In this document: piece after piece, positions 1 through 11,344 of the stretch
How the letters are laid out: each line of letters opens with the position of its first letter
Numbering within the stretch: position 1 is the stretch's first letter
Assembly: GCF_000143415.4 (NCBI RefSeq)
Contig: NW_003314292.1
Coordinates: forward strand, 1,501,666-1,565,665
Origin: Selaginella moellendorffii
Lineage: Eukaryota; Streptophyta; Lycopodiopsida; Selaginellales; Selaginellaceae
DNA: 64,000 bases
Direction: 5' to 3'
Notes under the pieces: generated by a model
Databases searched by the model: none
The model's input: the letters and a program-made list of their open reading frames with translations, nothing else
What the model was told of the DNA's origin: nothing
Program-made: the position numbers and the translations under genes

Positions 1-345
1 TAGAAAGAACTTAAGAAACTCTAGGAGGAGCTCGGTCGATTGAGTGTTCTAAGAACAAGAAGAAAAAGATGGAAGATTACTTCTCCTGGTCGCTCTCGTA
101 GAAGAAGATCGCGAAAGGAGTGACGAGATAGACGAGCACAGTGTCGATGATGTAAACCGCCCACCATAGCTGCTTCATCGGGAGAGTGAGCTTACACGCC
201 CCGACGTAGAGATTCTTCTCGCAGGAATGGCGATTCGCGACGTCCGCCGGGAGCATCAGGATCGAGAGTTGGGCAATGCTGAGCCCAATCACGACGATGA
301 TCTTGGGAAGGTAGGCCTGATTCTGGAGCGCGTGATGCCGGGGAT
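1..345 (-). CDS. LMBR1/LIMR-type membrane protein, 5' exon, copy A1 (partial)
   Basis: Reverse-strand exon from about 340 down to a donor at 81/80. It encodes the conserved N-terminal block of plant LMBR1-like membrane proteins: NQAYLPK, then a hydrophobic helix, ILMLPADVANR, LTLPMKQLWW and a second helix ending AIFFYESDQEK. In the better covered copy A3 the following exon reads on with TVTQRVKNALLWVV, which confirms the phase-2 splice. The family is multi-pass (about nine helices, roughly 500 aa); its plant function is poorly defined. The remaining exons lie beyond the left edge. The upstream start is not clear: residues before NQAYLPK are diverged and no convincing ATG is seen. The exon lies head-to-head with, and slightly antisense to, the first NUP85 exon. 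Whether this copy is functional cannot be judged. Confidence 0.6.
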
Positions 346-390
346 CCGGCGCCTCGAGGAGCTGGAGAACGGGGAGCGTAATGCCGGTGG

Positions 391-2235
391 CGATGGATCC
401 TCCAGCTCCTCGGCCGCGGTAATCTATAGCGTGCCGGGCGGATTGAGGGATCCAGGGCGATTGTGGGTGTCGTGGAGCAATGGGAACCAGCTCCAGCTCT
501 CCTACATCGAGAATGCTGTGGGAGGCGGCGGAAGAGTCACGGAGATTCATCTGGGAGAAGGATGGGATGCCGAGAGGCGGCATGATTCTCTCCCGGCTTT
601 TGCTCTTCTCCAGAACCAGCGGCAATTGGGCTACAACCCAGGCGACTGGTATGAAAAATTCTTCTCTTTTTACTCTAGAAACGCTAGGTGTGATCGCAGG
701 TGGGAGCATGTATTAGAGTATAGCAAGAGCATTCACAGCGTTCTCGACCAGCCCACGCAAGGCAAGGTTAGCCATTGTATCATGCGTGAGCGAATGATGT
801 GAAAGATTTTTTTTGTTTTTTTCTTGCAGGGGGAGAAGACCTCGATGTTTAAGGCTGTGTGGGAGCTCATAGAAGTTTTCTATGTGGACAGAAGCGCGAC
901 ATGGTGGCTTCCGGAGTGTCTTGTAGACTGGCTAGCGGTAAGAAGCAGTGAGTTTTTTCTTGACTTATGATTGATTTGCCTGTGAGCTTTGCAGGAGTAC
1001 GACGAAGTCCTCTTCAGTGATGAAGACACTGTACATTCCAAGGTGGTGTCGTTCCAGCGGAAGCTTTCCGAGATTCAAGTAAGTTCGAAGTCTTGCAGCT
1101 TTTTGTTTTCTCTTTGTGTATCATTTTTTAACTTGCACTTGCAGTTTCCCGAAGATGATGTAGCTTTCTGGGATGCAATGGCTTCGGCGTTGTCAGTCGG
1201 ATGGCTTGACGTTGTTGGAAGTTGTAAAACTGTCCGTGTAAGTTTCATTGGTAATCTTAATCTTCCAGATAGCTTTCTTGCGGATGCATGGATCGTATCG
1301 ATTGGATCAGCTTGATCACCGGCAGGTTTCTTTCTTCATGCTGTTCTGTTGACTTGCGTTAACTTCCGGATGCTTTTTTATGTCTTGGCAGACTGAAAAT
1401 GGCCTCTTAGAAGCAGTTACACTGCTCATTATGCAAATGCCGCGGCTGCGCCCGAGGCTCCCTGATGGAAGTCCTGGTGTTGCTATAGGTTTTAAGCCTG
1501 ACTTTTCTAAGGTTTGATGTGGTTGCAGCAAGTTTCTCAGATTTGATTACATGCAGGCGAGGGAAAAATTGGCGAAGTCAGGTTTCCAAGCTTGAAAATA
1601 GTGTGTTTTGGGCGGAATGCAACCACCGTGGGACGCTTCTTGGTCTTAAGAAGCTAATACAGGTGCTATTGGGAAACGTTGATGTTCTACAGCTCTCTAC
1701 GTTTCACTGGATGGAGCTGCTGGTGGCGCATTTCCTACATCTGATACCTTTTTCTTTGGTATGTATGAACTGTGTAGTGTGCTAAGTTCACTTGCAATTA
1801 TCGGGTGCAGGTCTTAGATGGAATGCGTAGCATAGCTTCCAAGTGCAAAGGATTGAAAAGTTCTGGGGACGAAGACCTTGAAGAACTTTTATCTGCAATT
1901 ATCAGCAACGACACCGAGGTAAATGCTCTTCCCCGTCACAGTGGTAAGAACTTCTCATGTCGAATATTTATATAAATTTTCTATCAGGATGATGGCGCAT
2001 GTTGATGATCTCTTGATAGCAAAAGGGGAGGACGTTCGATCTCTTCTTGAAGAAGACCTTGACAGAACTCCATCGTTTGGTTTATTCTCAAGTACTGTCT
2101 TCGCACAGCTTAACCTGGCAGGTATGTCTTTGATTTCTTTCTTCTTGATGGGCATCCAGCCATCTTGCAAAGCTGATCGTTTCTTCGTTGTCAAACAAAG
2201 GTAGGATTTCTTCTTGAACTGTACAATTCAGAAGC
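391..2235 (+). pseudogene. NUP85: Nucleoporin NUP85 copy B1, 3'-truncated and mutated
   Basis: Forward spliced gene matching plant NUP85 (NUP75), a scaffold subunit of the NUP107-160 ring of the nuclear pore. Exons recognised: about 400-766 (LWVSWSNGNQLQLSYIENA, then FALLQNQRQLG), 830-937 (KAVWELIEVFYVDRSATWWL), 995-1078, 1145-1216 (ASALSVGWLDVV), then RMHGSYRLDQLDHRQ, TENGLLEAVTLLIMQMPRLR, the WMELLVAHFLHL block and MMAHVDDLLIAKGED. Defects: the donor after GWLDVV reads GG (1217-1218) where copy B4 has GT; an extra T near 1568-1570 shifts the frame of the SQVSKLENSVFWAEC exon; the EED-RQTLGGL segment is lost; and after about 2145 the gene is cut to a scrap of the AEPGAVDRLRLALASNLGRA region. 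No in-frame start was found. Called pseudogene with good confidence. Confidence 0.8.
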
Positions 2236-2339
2236 GTGAGTCTAATAGTTTGACCGTAGAATTTCGCTAAAAGTCAATATTTAGTCAACATAGTCTTCTG
2301 TCATTGAAAATGTTAGCTTTTCATTGATTTTCATACTTG

Positions 2340-2800
2340 AACTCAGCAATTAATCTATACACATGTACGGCTACGTTGATTTGTTAGGCACCCTCAGAAC
2401 CAAGCACTGCTACACCAGCGTCGTCCCTTCGTACTCTGCAGATGCCCGCAACGCCTCCCTAGTCTCAGGCACCCGAAGCATCTCACGCCTGCCTTGGATG
2501 GATATAAGTCGGGCTCCCAATCTCAGACAAGCCCAATCAAGCTTTTGCTACTCTTGCAAAAGGCCCCAGACCAGCGCATGAAACGAGTGTGTGATTTCAT
2601 CACGGCCCATTTCATTTCACCACTCTCCGAGACGATGCTGTGAAACTTGACTTAGTGGACCTGTGATTTTCCACAAGCGCTGGTTCCTTTGCGACGCGAT
2701 GTGGTTCCAGCGACCGGCTGGGGCAAAGCCGTCTACGCATTTGGCGAGGAGAGGAAGAATCCCAACAAGTTAAATGCTGTAGGTTATCATGCCCTAAAAG
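2340..2800. pseudogene. Relics of genes E (reverse) and F (forward) between NUP85 and C1
   Basis: On the reverse strand, 2640-2350 matches pieces of gene E as preserved at 56.7-57.6 kb, joined with deletions: the segment around KPFARVAKACLGL, the piece around DWEPDLYP, and the ETREALRASG piece. From about 2650, forward sequence resembles the start of gene F (GRFSTS..., then FGEERKNPNK). Neither is open. The same relic sits upstream of C2, C3, C5 and near C6. Confidence 0.55.
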
Positions 2801-2849
2801 CATATGCATAAAGAATATGAAACGATACCTGATTTCTGGCGTTGGGTTA

Positions 2850-3152
2850 AGCTCCGAAGGAGGCTTGGCGTTTTGCACCAAACGCGTTTGGTGTAGATGC
2901 GTTTCCTGCACCGAACTAGTTTTCTGCACTAAACTAATCTTTCAGAACGCTCATCCAAATCACCTTTTGTTTTTTAACCGGGTATACCTGCATTTTTTTG
3001 GAGGTATATGTATGACAAAGTCATGCAGCACTGAGTCACTTCATTTTGGGATAAACATGTTTTGTACACTAAACTAACTCATTTACCCCATTATAAAAAG
3101 TGAGTGTACATACCTCTTCTGGTGTACATACTTCTTCTGAAGGTGAATTGCA
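2850..3152 (+). promoter_or_regulatory. Promoter and 5' UTR of C1
   Basis: An 18-bp perfect palindrome CACCAAACGCGTTTGGTG lies at 2876-2893 inside a run of TGCACC/TGCACT-type repeats. A TATA box (TATAAAA, 3092-3098) sits about 55 bp before the ATG. The G-box palindrome present in other C promoters is reduced here to GCAGCACTGAG (about 3025). The region is conserved upstream of C2 and C5 and, less well, C3 and C4. Confidence 0.6.
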
Positions 3153-4186
3153 ATGGCAACCATGGCGACAATGCTGGGAGCCTTCGGTTCATTGAAGGAG
3201 ATTGGTGACATTGTGGCGAATTTTGATTTCAGCAAGGTAAAGTTGAACCTGTCTTGCCCAAAGCAGTGCTTAACTCCTTGTGGAATGCTCCAGATTGATG
3301 TGCGTTCCAAGACTGCTGAGGATTACCTCCACACCAACCTGACACCATCGTTTGGGGGATTGAATGCAGAAACAGTGAAGAAGATGGATGAGGTTCTCAA
3401 AGTTTGCATCGCGGGAACCACAGACCTTCTAGCCAAAGTGCCACCGAAAGAGCGAACTTGGGAGAAGGTCAACTCCATGTTCATGCAAAATCCCCTGGTT
3501 GAGCCAATGGGCGATGGGATTAGCAGAGCTGACAAGTTTCTCAACAAAAGCTCTAACGATTTCAAGTTTGACAGGTCACCGGATGCAGTTATTGTGAGAG
3601 CGGTAATAGAAGTTATGTATTATAGAAGAGCTCTATTAACCGTTGCGGCCTTCTCTCATCACAGGTTCAGACCTGGTTTGTGAATCTCATTGCAGATGAG
3701 GACGTCCTGAAATCAACCAAGATCGACATTGAAGTTCTTGGGCGCATTGTTGCTCAGTCAGGGGCGGCCATTAACAGCTTTAAAACTTTCTTTGCCAACG
3801 ATGAGCACCACGAGAAGACCATAATTGACATCAGGGTCTTAATGTACCCTGATATCCAAAACCCGTACTTCAAGGTTTGTATTTCTTCAGCCGTTCCCAG
3901 CCCTTCGTATTTCAGTCACAGCTCATGTTTTTGAGTACAGGTGTACCGCATCAAACTCTTTGCTTGGTCTGATAGCTACCGTATTCTGTACCATCAGGAG
4001 GATTCCAATGGCATCACTGGAGGTGAGGTGTCTAATGTGAACCACTGAAAACTGCACGCTCCTTTTGTTCTATTTGCAGAGTTCACCTTCCGTAAGTTTA
4101 AGCCGCGCAAGGAGGTCATTGAGAACATGAACCCAGATGCCAAAAAGAAGGCTGTGGAAGCTGCAGATAACATCTTTCGTTTCTAA
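3153..4186 (+). CDS. C1: 282-aa protein of unknown family, four exons, intact
   Basis: Exons 3153-3602, 3665-3874, 3941-4022 and 4080-4186, all with GT-AG introns of 57-66 nt; the spliced frame is open for 282 aa. No signal peptide or membrane helix. The N-terminus (1-50) is MATMATM..., followed by a three-Cys patch at 35, 39 and 43 (LSCPKQCLTPCG). Residues 50-150 look helical. Residues 151-220 carry W154 and the motif EHHEKTIIDI. Residues 221-248 look like strands (VYRIKLFAWSDS). The tail is basic (FTFRKFKPRK) and ends in a 19-residue helix-like unit MNPDAKKKAVEAADNIF. I do not recognise the family. A helical first half followed by strands after an HH motif is loosely reminiscent of Cyt/volvatoxin-type pore-forming proteins, but this is an unsupported hunch. 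The start is fixed by TATA spacing and conservation. It differs from C2/C5 at several residues, e.g. Leu8 for Gln. Confidence 0.85.
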
Positions 4187-5260
4187 TATCCAGGCTGTGT
4201 CAATCGAGCCAAGATGCCCTTTGCTTCAAGCTAAAACATCTTCCTAGATAATAATGATCTATTGTGTTTACATGTTTTAATCTCAATTTCTGAAAAGAGA
4301 CAATCAGCCTGGAACGACAAACTACAATAAAGTAATAAATATCTAAAAGCTAGATGCTTTGGATTCCAAGTACTTTTGTCAATGTAGCAATGTTTTGCCT
4401 TCCACTGGAACATTGAAAGGTGATGATAAGTTTATCTATCTATCTATATACTGTTTATAGTCTTGTGGTGCCCATCAAGTATTCTTTGTGATATATTAAT
4501 AAAACGAAACAGGACAGTTTGCCATGTGTAGATCATTGTCTCGTTGGTCTCTGTAGGTTCTTCGCGCTCAAGGTTACCACAAGTTAGCCAGGGACACGCT
4601 CAATCAGCTCTAAGCCTCTGGTGCTGGATTTTCCGATCCTGTCGCTTTGATGCAAACGACCCCGGGAACACTGTCGCAATAATATTGTAGAGCAACAAGG
4701 TCTCTCAGACAAGGGAATATCTAAATGGATTTTGACAAGGAACAGAACTTCGAAAATAGAACTTTAGAGAATGCTACTTGGAACAAGGCAAAGGGAGGCC
4801 CTCAAAACCGTCGAGCTTTTCCTCCTCTAACTCACGAACTTTGTCACGAGCACATTGTAAGTTTTCTTTTGCAAATGCTTACGTACTGATCAGTAGGCGT
4901 GATATCTCCTGCTATAGGGTCGAGTTTTTAGGATCCTAGAAATCTACTCCGGGACAAGACGATCAAGACGTTAATACAATTGTAATGTTTTTAAATTAAT
5001 AAGCTAAATGCGCGAATCTTTCCAAAACAGCAACGTCACTTTGGTCTTTTCTTAGTTTCTTGTCCAGCTGAGAACAGAGGTTTGTCTAGCTCAAGCATGA
5101 GTTTCTAAATGAATACGTCCTGCGTTCTGACATGGTTGAATTATCCTTGCTCATATTTACGACCAGTCTAAAGCTTAAACATTACATAATCAACGGCTAC
5201 TTTGATTTTCTTCCTCTCGCATACTCGGTGCTCGCTCCCTCCTCGCCTGCCAAATACCTC
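4187..5260. other. D1: C1 3' region and reverse coding remnant
   Basis: From 4187 the C 3' UTR (AT-rich, with a short TATC run near 4435-4450) continues to about 4500. Then comes a block conserved in all six units, containing on the reverse strand a degraded copy of the peptide KENLQYARDKVRELQEEK (best in D3 and D4). It ends in a stub of reverse gene E (about 5190-5262) fused to NUP85 copy B2. No intact ORF. Confidence 0.5.
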
Positions 5261-5261
5261 C

Positions 5262-6120
5262 CTGATATGGAAGTCCTGGTGTTGCTATAGGTTTTAAGCC
5301 TGACTTTTCTAAGGTTTGATGTGGTTGCAGCAAAGTTTTTAGTTTCTCAGATTTTATTACATGCAGGCGAGGGAAAAATGGCGAAGTCAGGTTTCCAAAC
5401 TTGAAAATAGTGTGTTTTGGGCGGAATGCAACCACTGTGGGACGCTTCTTGGTCTTAAGAAGCTAATACAGGTGCTATTGGGAAACGTTGATGTTCTACA
5501 GCTCTCTACGATTCACTGGATGGAGCTGCTGGTGGCGCATTTCCTACATCTGATACCTTTTTCTTTGGCATGTATGAACTGTGTAGTGTGCTAAGTTCAC
5601 TTGCAATTATCGGGTGCAGGTCTTAGATGGAATGCGTAGCATAGCTTCCAAGTGCAAAGGATTGAAAAGTTCTGGGGACGAAGACCTTCAAGAACTTTTA
5701 TCTGCAATTATCAGCAACGACACCGAGGTAAATGCTCTTCCCCGTCACAGTGGTAAGAACTTCTCATGTCGAATATTTATATAAATTTTCTATCAGGATG
5801 ATGGCGCATGTTGATGATCTCCTGATAGCAAGAGGGGAGGACGTTCGATCTCTTCTTGAAGAAGACCTTGACAGAACTCCATCGTTTTGTTTATTCTCAA
5901 ATACTGTCTTTGCACAGCTTAACCTGGCAGGTATGTCTTTGATTTCTTTCTTCTTGATGTCTAAACTGGCTAGAGAACGACATCCTAAGCACCGCAGAGC
6001 CTGGCGCTGTGGATCGCCTGAGATTGGCACTGGCATCCAACTTGGGCCGTGCCATCTTGCAAAGCTGATCGTTTCTTCGTTGTCAAACAAAGGTAGGATT
6101 TCTTCTTGAACTGTACAATT
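5262..6120 (+). pseudogene. NUP85: NUP85 copy B2, internal fragment
   Basis: Starts abruptly at the GSPGVAIGFKPDF exon, fused at CTCCC to a gene E stub. It continues through KWRSQVSKLENSVFWAEC (here in frame), WMELLVAHFLHLIPF, VLDGMRSIASKCKGLKSSGD and MMAHVDDLLIARGEDVRSLL. As in B1 and B4, the segment RQTLGGLSLK is missing, and sequence from LARERHPK onward is the displaced AEPGAVDRLRLALASNLGRA end in another frame. Both termini are missing, so it cannot encode NUP85. Confidence 0.8.
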
Positions 6121-6239
6121 AAGCAAATAGTTTGACCGTAGAACTTCGCTAAAAGTCAATATTTAGTCAACATAGTCTTCTGTCATTGAAAATGTTAGCT
6201 TTTCATTGTTTTTCATACTTGCACTCAGCAATTAATCTA

Positions 6240-6650
6240 TACACATGTACGGCTATGTTGATTTGTTAGTCACCCTCAGAACCAAGCACTACACCAGCAT
6301 CGTCCCTTCGTACTCTCCCTAGTCTTAGGCACCCGAAGCATCTCACGCCTGCCTTGGATGGATACAAGTCAGGCTCCCAATCTCGGACAAGCCCAATCAA
6401 GCTTTTGCTACTCTTGCAAAAGGTGCATGAAACGAGTGTCTGATTTCACCCTGTTGACGTTCACGGCCCATTTCATTTCACCACTCTCTGAGACGATGCT
6501 GTGAAACTTGACTTAGTGGACCTGTGGTTTTCCACAAGCGCTGGTTCCTTTCCAGCGACCGGCTGGGGCAAAGCCGTCTACGCATTTGGCGAGGAGAGGA
6601 AGAATCCCAACAAGTTAAGTGCTGCAGTTTATCATGCCCTAAAAGCATAA
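6240..6650. pseudogene. Relics of genes E and F before C2
   Basis: Same composite as 2340-2800: reverse pieces of gene E (about 6250-6490), then a forward scrap like the start of gene F ending FGEERKNPNK (about 6590-6620). It differs by small deletions. No open frame. Confidence 0.5.
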
Positions 6651-6689
6651 TATGATTTTTGGCGTTGGGTCAAGCTAGACTACTGCACC

Positions 6690-6995
6690 GAAGGAGGCTT
6701 GGCGTTTTGCACCAAACGCGTTTGGTGTAGATGCGTTTCCTGCACCGAACTAGTTTTCTGCACTAAACTAATCTTTCAGAACGCTCATCCAAATCACCTT
6801 TTGTTTTTTAACCGGGTATACCTGCATTTTTTTGGAGGTATATGTATGACAAAGTCATGCAGCACGTGCTGCGATGAGTCACTTCATTTTGGGATAAACA
6901 TGTTTTGTACACTAAACTAACTCATTTACCCCATTATAAAAAGTGAGTGTACATACCTCTTCTGGTGTACATACTTCTTCTGAAGGTGAATTGCA
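6690..6995 (+). promoter_or_regulatory. Promoter of C2
   Basis: 18-bp palindrome CACCAAACGCGTTTGGTG at 6710-6727; 14-bp palindrome GCAGCACGTGCTGC with a core CACGTG G-box at 6859-6872; TATAAAA around 6936-6942; ATG at 6996. The most complete version of the C promoter, with C5. Confidence 0.65.
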
Positions 6996-8018
6996 ATGGC
7001 AACCATGGCGACAATGCAGGGAGCCTTCGGTTCATTGAAGGAGATTGGTGACATTGTGGCGAATTTTGATTTCAGCAAGGTAAAGTTGAACCTGTCTTGC
7101 CCAAAGCAGTGCTTAACTCCTTGTGGAATGCTCCAGATTGATGTGCGTTCCAAGACTGCTGAGGATTACCTCCACACCAACCTGGCACCATCGTTTGGGG
7201 GATTGAATGCAGAAACAGTGAAGAAGATGGATGAGGTTCTCAAAGTTTGCATCTCGGGAACCACAGACCTTATAGCCAAAGTGGCACCGAAAGAGCGAAC
7301 TTGGGAGAAGGTCAACTCCATGTTCATGCAAAATCCCCTGGTTGAGCCAATGGGCGATGGGATTAGCAGAGCTGACAAGTTTCTCAACAAAAGCTCTAGC
7401 GATTTCAAGATTGACGGGTCACCGGACCCAGCTATTGTGAAAGCGGTAATAGAGTCATGTATTGTGGAAGAGCTCTATTAACCTTTGCGGCCTTCTCTCG
7501 TCACAGGTTCAGGTCTGGTTTGTGAATCTCATCGCAGATGAGGACGTCCTGAAATCAACCAAGATCGACATTGAAGTTCTTGGGCGCATTGTTGCTCAGT
7601 CAGGGGCGACCATTACCAGCTTTGAAAATTTCTTTGCCAAGCATGAGCACCACGAGAAGACCATAATTGACATCGGGGTCTTAAGGTACCCTGATATGCA
7701 AAACCCGTACTTCAAGGTTTGTGCCCAGGCTGCCCTTTGTATTTCAGTCACAGCTCATGTTTTTGAGTACAGGTGTACCGCATCAAACTCTTTGCTTGGT
7801 CTGATAGCAACCGTATTGTGTTCCATCAGGAGGATTCCAATGGCATCACTGGAGGTGAGGTGTCTAATGTAAACCACTGAAAACTGCACGGTCCTTTTGT
7901 TCTATTTGCAGAGTTCACCTTCCGTAAGTTTAAGCCGCGCAAGGAGCTCATTGACAAGATGAACCCAGACGCCAAAAAGAAGGCTGTGGAAGCTGCAGAT
8001 AACATCTTTGGTTTCTAA
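6996..8018 (+). CDS. C2: 282-aa protein of unknown family, intact
   Basis: Exons 6996-7445, 7507-7716, 7773-7854 and 7912-8018. Exon lengths (450, 210, 82, 107) and phases are identical to C1, with no stop and canonical splice sites. Residues in the three-Cys patch, EHHEKTIIDI and VYRIKLFAWSDSNRI are kept. The C-terminus ends NIFGF rather than NIFRF. Exon 1 reads DGSPDPAIVKA where C1 has DRSPDAVIVRA. Equal exon sizes in C1, C2 and C5 despite scattered substitutions suggest the coding sequence has been kept. Function unknown. Confidence 0.85.
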
Positions 8019-9020
8019 TATCTAAATTGAGCCAAGATGCCTCAAGCTTTCTAAATACATGACCTACTTGAAAATAACAGCTATCTATTGTCTTTATATT
8101 TTTTAGGGAAACAAAGACTTCATAGACAATAAAAGTAATAAATATCTAAAACCTAGATGCTTTGGATTCCAAGTACTTTTGTCAATGACTGGAACATTGA
8201 AAGGTGATGATAAGTTTATCTATATACTGTTTATAGTCTTGTGGTATTCTTTTGTGATATATTAATAAAACGAAACAGGACAGTATGCCATGTGGAGATC
8301 ATTATCATTGTCTTGTTGGTCTTTGTAGATTCTTCGCACTCAAGGTTAGCCAGGGACACGCTCAATCAGCTCTAAGCCGAGTTGATGGCTTAGTCGTGCG
8401 GCTGTGAGTGCCATTTGGCTCTCCATCTTGCCGGATTTTCCCATCCTGTCGCTTTGATGCAAACGACCCTAGGAACACTGTCGCAATAATATTGTAGAGG
8501 AACAAGGTCTCTCAGACAAGGGAATATCTAAATGGATTTTGACAAGGAACAGAACTTCGAGAATAGGACTGTAGAGAATGCTACTGGGCGTTTTTATTGT
8601 AAACGGCTTGGCACAGCGCAGCCAGTGCTGATGGAACAAGGCAAAGGGAGGCCCTCAAAACCGTCGAGTTTTACCTCCTTCTGTAACTCGCGAACTTTGT
8701 CGAGCACCTTTGGCAAATGCTTACATACTGATCAGTAGGCGTGACATCTCCTGCTATAGGGTCTAGTTTTTAGGATCCTAGAAATCTACTCCGGGAGACG
8801 TTAATACAGTTGTAAGTTTTTTAAATTAGTTGTTCCCTGAAATCTAATAAGCTAAATGTGCGAATCTTTCCAAAACAGCAACTTCACTTTTTTCTTTTCT
8901 TTGTTTCTTGTCCAGCTGAGAACATAGGTTTGTCTACAAGCATGAGTTTCTAAATGAATAGTCCTGCGTTCTGACATGGTTGAATTATACTTGCTCATAT
9001 TTACATTAAGAAAATAGTTT
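8019..9020. other. D2: C2 3' region and reverse coding remnant
   Basis: Same block as D1. The C2 3' UTR with a TTTATCTATAT run (about 8215-8230) is followed by the conserved block with a degraded reverse reading of the KVRELQEEK peptide (about 8640-8720). No intact gene. Confidence 0.45.
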
Positions 9021-9029
9021 GACCATGAC

Positions 9030-9645
9030 CTTCTTAAAAGTCAATATTAGTCACATGGATTACATAATCAATACACTCTCGCTGCAAGGTGGTCCCTTCG
9101 TACTCGGTGCTCGCTCCCTCCTCACCTGCCAAATACCTCCCAACCTCAAGGCTGCTGCCAAACTCGTTGCGGGAGAACGCAATAACAGCTCTCCATGCTA
9201 GGCACTGGCCACGCCTTCTGAAGATCAGCCAAGCCTCGCCACAACTCATATTGCAGTGGAGTAGAAGATGGAGGATGTTTCTGTCCTGCGTCGATACAAG
9301 TCGGGTTCTCCACGCATTAAGCTGGACCATCTTCCCTGGGCTCTGGGTGTACATCCTTCCGCCCTACGTCGAGGAAAGGAAAGACAAGCTTGATCTTGTC
9401 TCCAGCCTTGTAAATCTTGGTGGAGGGAACATCTTCCGTACAAGCTCGCCCGCCTTGTTGCCCTGCTGACGGGGACGGCCAGCCAGCAGGCCCTCGTGAT
9501 TTCTTCTTGATCAGAATGAGCATTGATATCTCTTCCAGGCACCGAGGAGATCCTGAAAGCCTGCTCGCTGTATATCGTCTGGGCCCGACGACGACGTGAA
9601 AGCTTTTCTATCCGACTTCGACGTCTCGACGTCGTGTTCCCCCTC
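9030..9645 (-). pseudogene. Gene E copy, reverse, degenerate
   Basis: Reverse strand carries gene E in order: an N-terminal part around SRIEKLSRRRR and DQEEI, then YKAGDKIKLVFPF in a shifted frame, PEPREDG, then the CNM...RDEV-like end and EYEGTTLQ. Frame changes and missing segments relative to 56.58-57.58 kb break the protein. Its 5' end abuts and overlaps the start of gene F at about 9650. Confidence 0.6.
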
Positions 9646-9649
9646 CTTC

Positions 9650-10690
9650 CTCCATGGATGAGTTCTTCGATGTCACGAATGAGGATCGGCGGTTTTCCAC
9701 TTGCTTGGTTCCTTGGTGGCTGGGGAGGAGTACTCCGACGCGATGGCAATGCAGTTCCAGCGAATCTGGGTGACTGACGTGCTGGATGTGACTAAACACG
9801 TACCTCTCAAGCTCTACTTCTTGTTGCTGTGAATGGATGCGAGCGTGGCCGTGAGTGATGAACAAGCTCGCACCGATTCCGTACTGACTAGATCCTCCGC
9901 TTGATACGTTTGTTCTCCATGGTCACTGGGAAATCAAGCTCACGCTCGAGGGCGCTGTGAAGAGAATTGTAGACTTCGAAGCGTATTCTTCCGAGCACGA
10001 GGTCTGTCTTTCCGGTCTCGAGGCCGCTTACATTGCTGCCATAGAAGGTGTCGGACATATGATCAGTAGCGTGTTTGGGCTTACACTTGAGTCCAAGGAG
10101 GTAGAACTCATGTGCGAGGTGATTCTCACTGCCATCCCGAAGCACACGTAGGTTCTGATATCTCGGAATCATCAGAACGATCTTCTTCATCAGACAGTAG
10201 CAGCGGCAGTGGCGGCAGGAGGAGAAAGAGAGCGAAAGAGCACGGAAGTGATCAAGGCGATGAAGGCGGTCTACAACGTGGAAACTCTACTGCTCTGTGA
10301 GAAGAAATACCCCGACAACGAGGAGGACATGCGCGACATGGCGTATGGAGTTTTGCGAGGATTGAAAGCTTTGCACGAAGCTGGTAAGCATTCTTAATTT
10401 TCTTTTCTTCTAGTGTCTGTCTCATCCTTGTTTGTAAACTTCCAGGCTTGGTGCACAAGATCATGTATGACTACTCAAAAGAGAAGTACGTGCTGATCGA
10501 TCTGGAGAGCGTCAGCAAGAATGAAGAAGTGCCAGCGTTTCGATTTAAAGGCTGGATCGCGGAGGCCGACTGGCGCTACACGACTTAATCCGACTTCCAT
10601 CAGCTCTAGTCTGCAGAAGTCACCAAAGAGCAAGGACTGTTCTTTGGTTTGAGCAGACCACCTAAAGGCTTTTCCAAGTAAAGTTACTTT
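9650..10690 (+). pseudogene. Gene F copy F1: protein-kinase-like, degenerate
   Basis: Begins MDEFFDVTNE; most of the first exons are deleted between about 9770 and 9890. It continues with AVKRIVDFEAYSSEHEVCL, the HMISSVFG..LESKEVELM block, a Ser-rich stretch (SESSERSSSSDSSSGSGGRR), EVIKAMKAVYNVETLLLC, GVLRGLKALHEAG, and after a short intron YVLIDLESVSKNEEVPAF. The last parts resemble a kinase C-lobe (LRGLKALHEAGLVH, LIDLE; in other copies a D-x-x-x-L-G helix and a LLEHKWI end). A TAA stop at 10586-10588 sits where copy F2 has GAA. Several frameshifts. Not functional. Confidence 0.65.
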
Positions 10691-10811
10691 AGAGTTTAGG
10701 GCTGGCTGAGTTTAAAGTTACTTTAAAGTTACTTTAGAGTTTAGATTATGCCTATCCAAACTCACGACAGATTTGTTCTTCCTCCTTGGAAATGCACGGG
10801 GACGAGGAGGA

Positions 10812-11054
10812 TGAGTGATCCCGGGGCGTCGGGCTACGTCGTGCTGCTGCGGCAATGCATCGCGGGCAGGGATCTGGAGGGCGGCCGGCGATTGCACGTG
10901 CAGATCATCCGCTCGGGCTGGCACACCGATCTCGTCGTCGCCAGCCGTCTGTAACTTCTTCACCATCAACATCACCATCGCCGTGCTTGCCCAGAACCGG
11001 CTGCTTCCGCAACACGTGACCCCTGTTCATGGAATCCCACCGCCGAGACGTCGT
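10812..11054 (+). pseudogene. PPR gene fragment G1
   Basis: Starts MSDPGASGYVVLLRQCIAGR like intact G4 (50981-52825) and follows it to the DVITW region. There is an internal deletion after LVVASRL and a frameshift. It is interrupted at GACGTCGT by the TRIM element. After the element only GTCGTCACC remains before sequence switches to the LIMR relic A2. Confidence 0.75.
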
Positions 11055-11158
11055 TGTTAGGCACCAGGTCAGGATAATAGGATAAAGAAAGGGCCCTGCA
11101 ATCAAGTGATCACCCCTTTAGCCAGTTGGTTTAGGGTGTAAGGGATAGGATCCTAACA
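11055..11158 (+). repeat. TRIM 5' LTR
   Basis: 104 bp, TGTTAGG...CCTAACA. The same LTR occurs alone at 23541, 29158 and 29541. Confidence 0.9.
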
Positions 11159-11344
11159 TTGGTATCGGAGCCCAGTTTGATTCTTGTGGCTGACGAGTGG
11201 GGCAAAAATATTTTGAAGGAATATTCAATATGGTGGATCTAGAGGGAGAACTAAGGTTTGGTAGACCCTAAGAGAAGGACCATGGTGACCCGATGGTGGC
11301 CTAAGTATGATCGTGAACGATCATTCCCTGACGAGGGGAAGGAT

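Noticed and set aside
3153-4186. Firm assignment of module C to a pore-forming toxin family
   Set aside because: Only a vague resemblance in layout; no diagnostic motif could be verified by eye.
4435-4450. TATC microsatellite in the C 3' regions as a regulatory element
   Set aside because: Four-unit simple repeat varying between copies; nothing suggests function.
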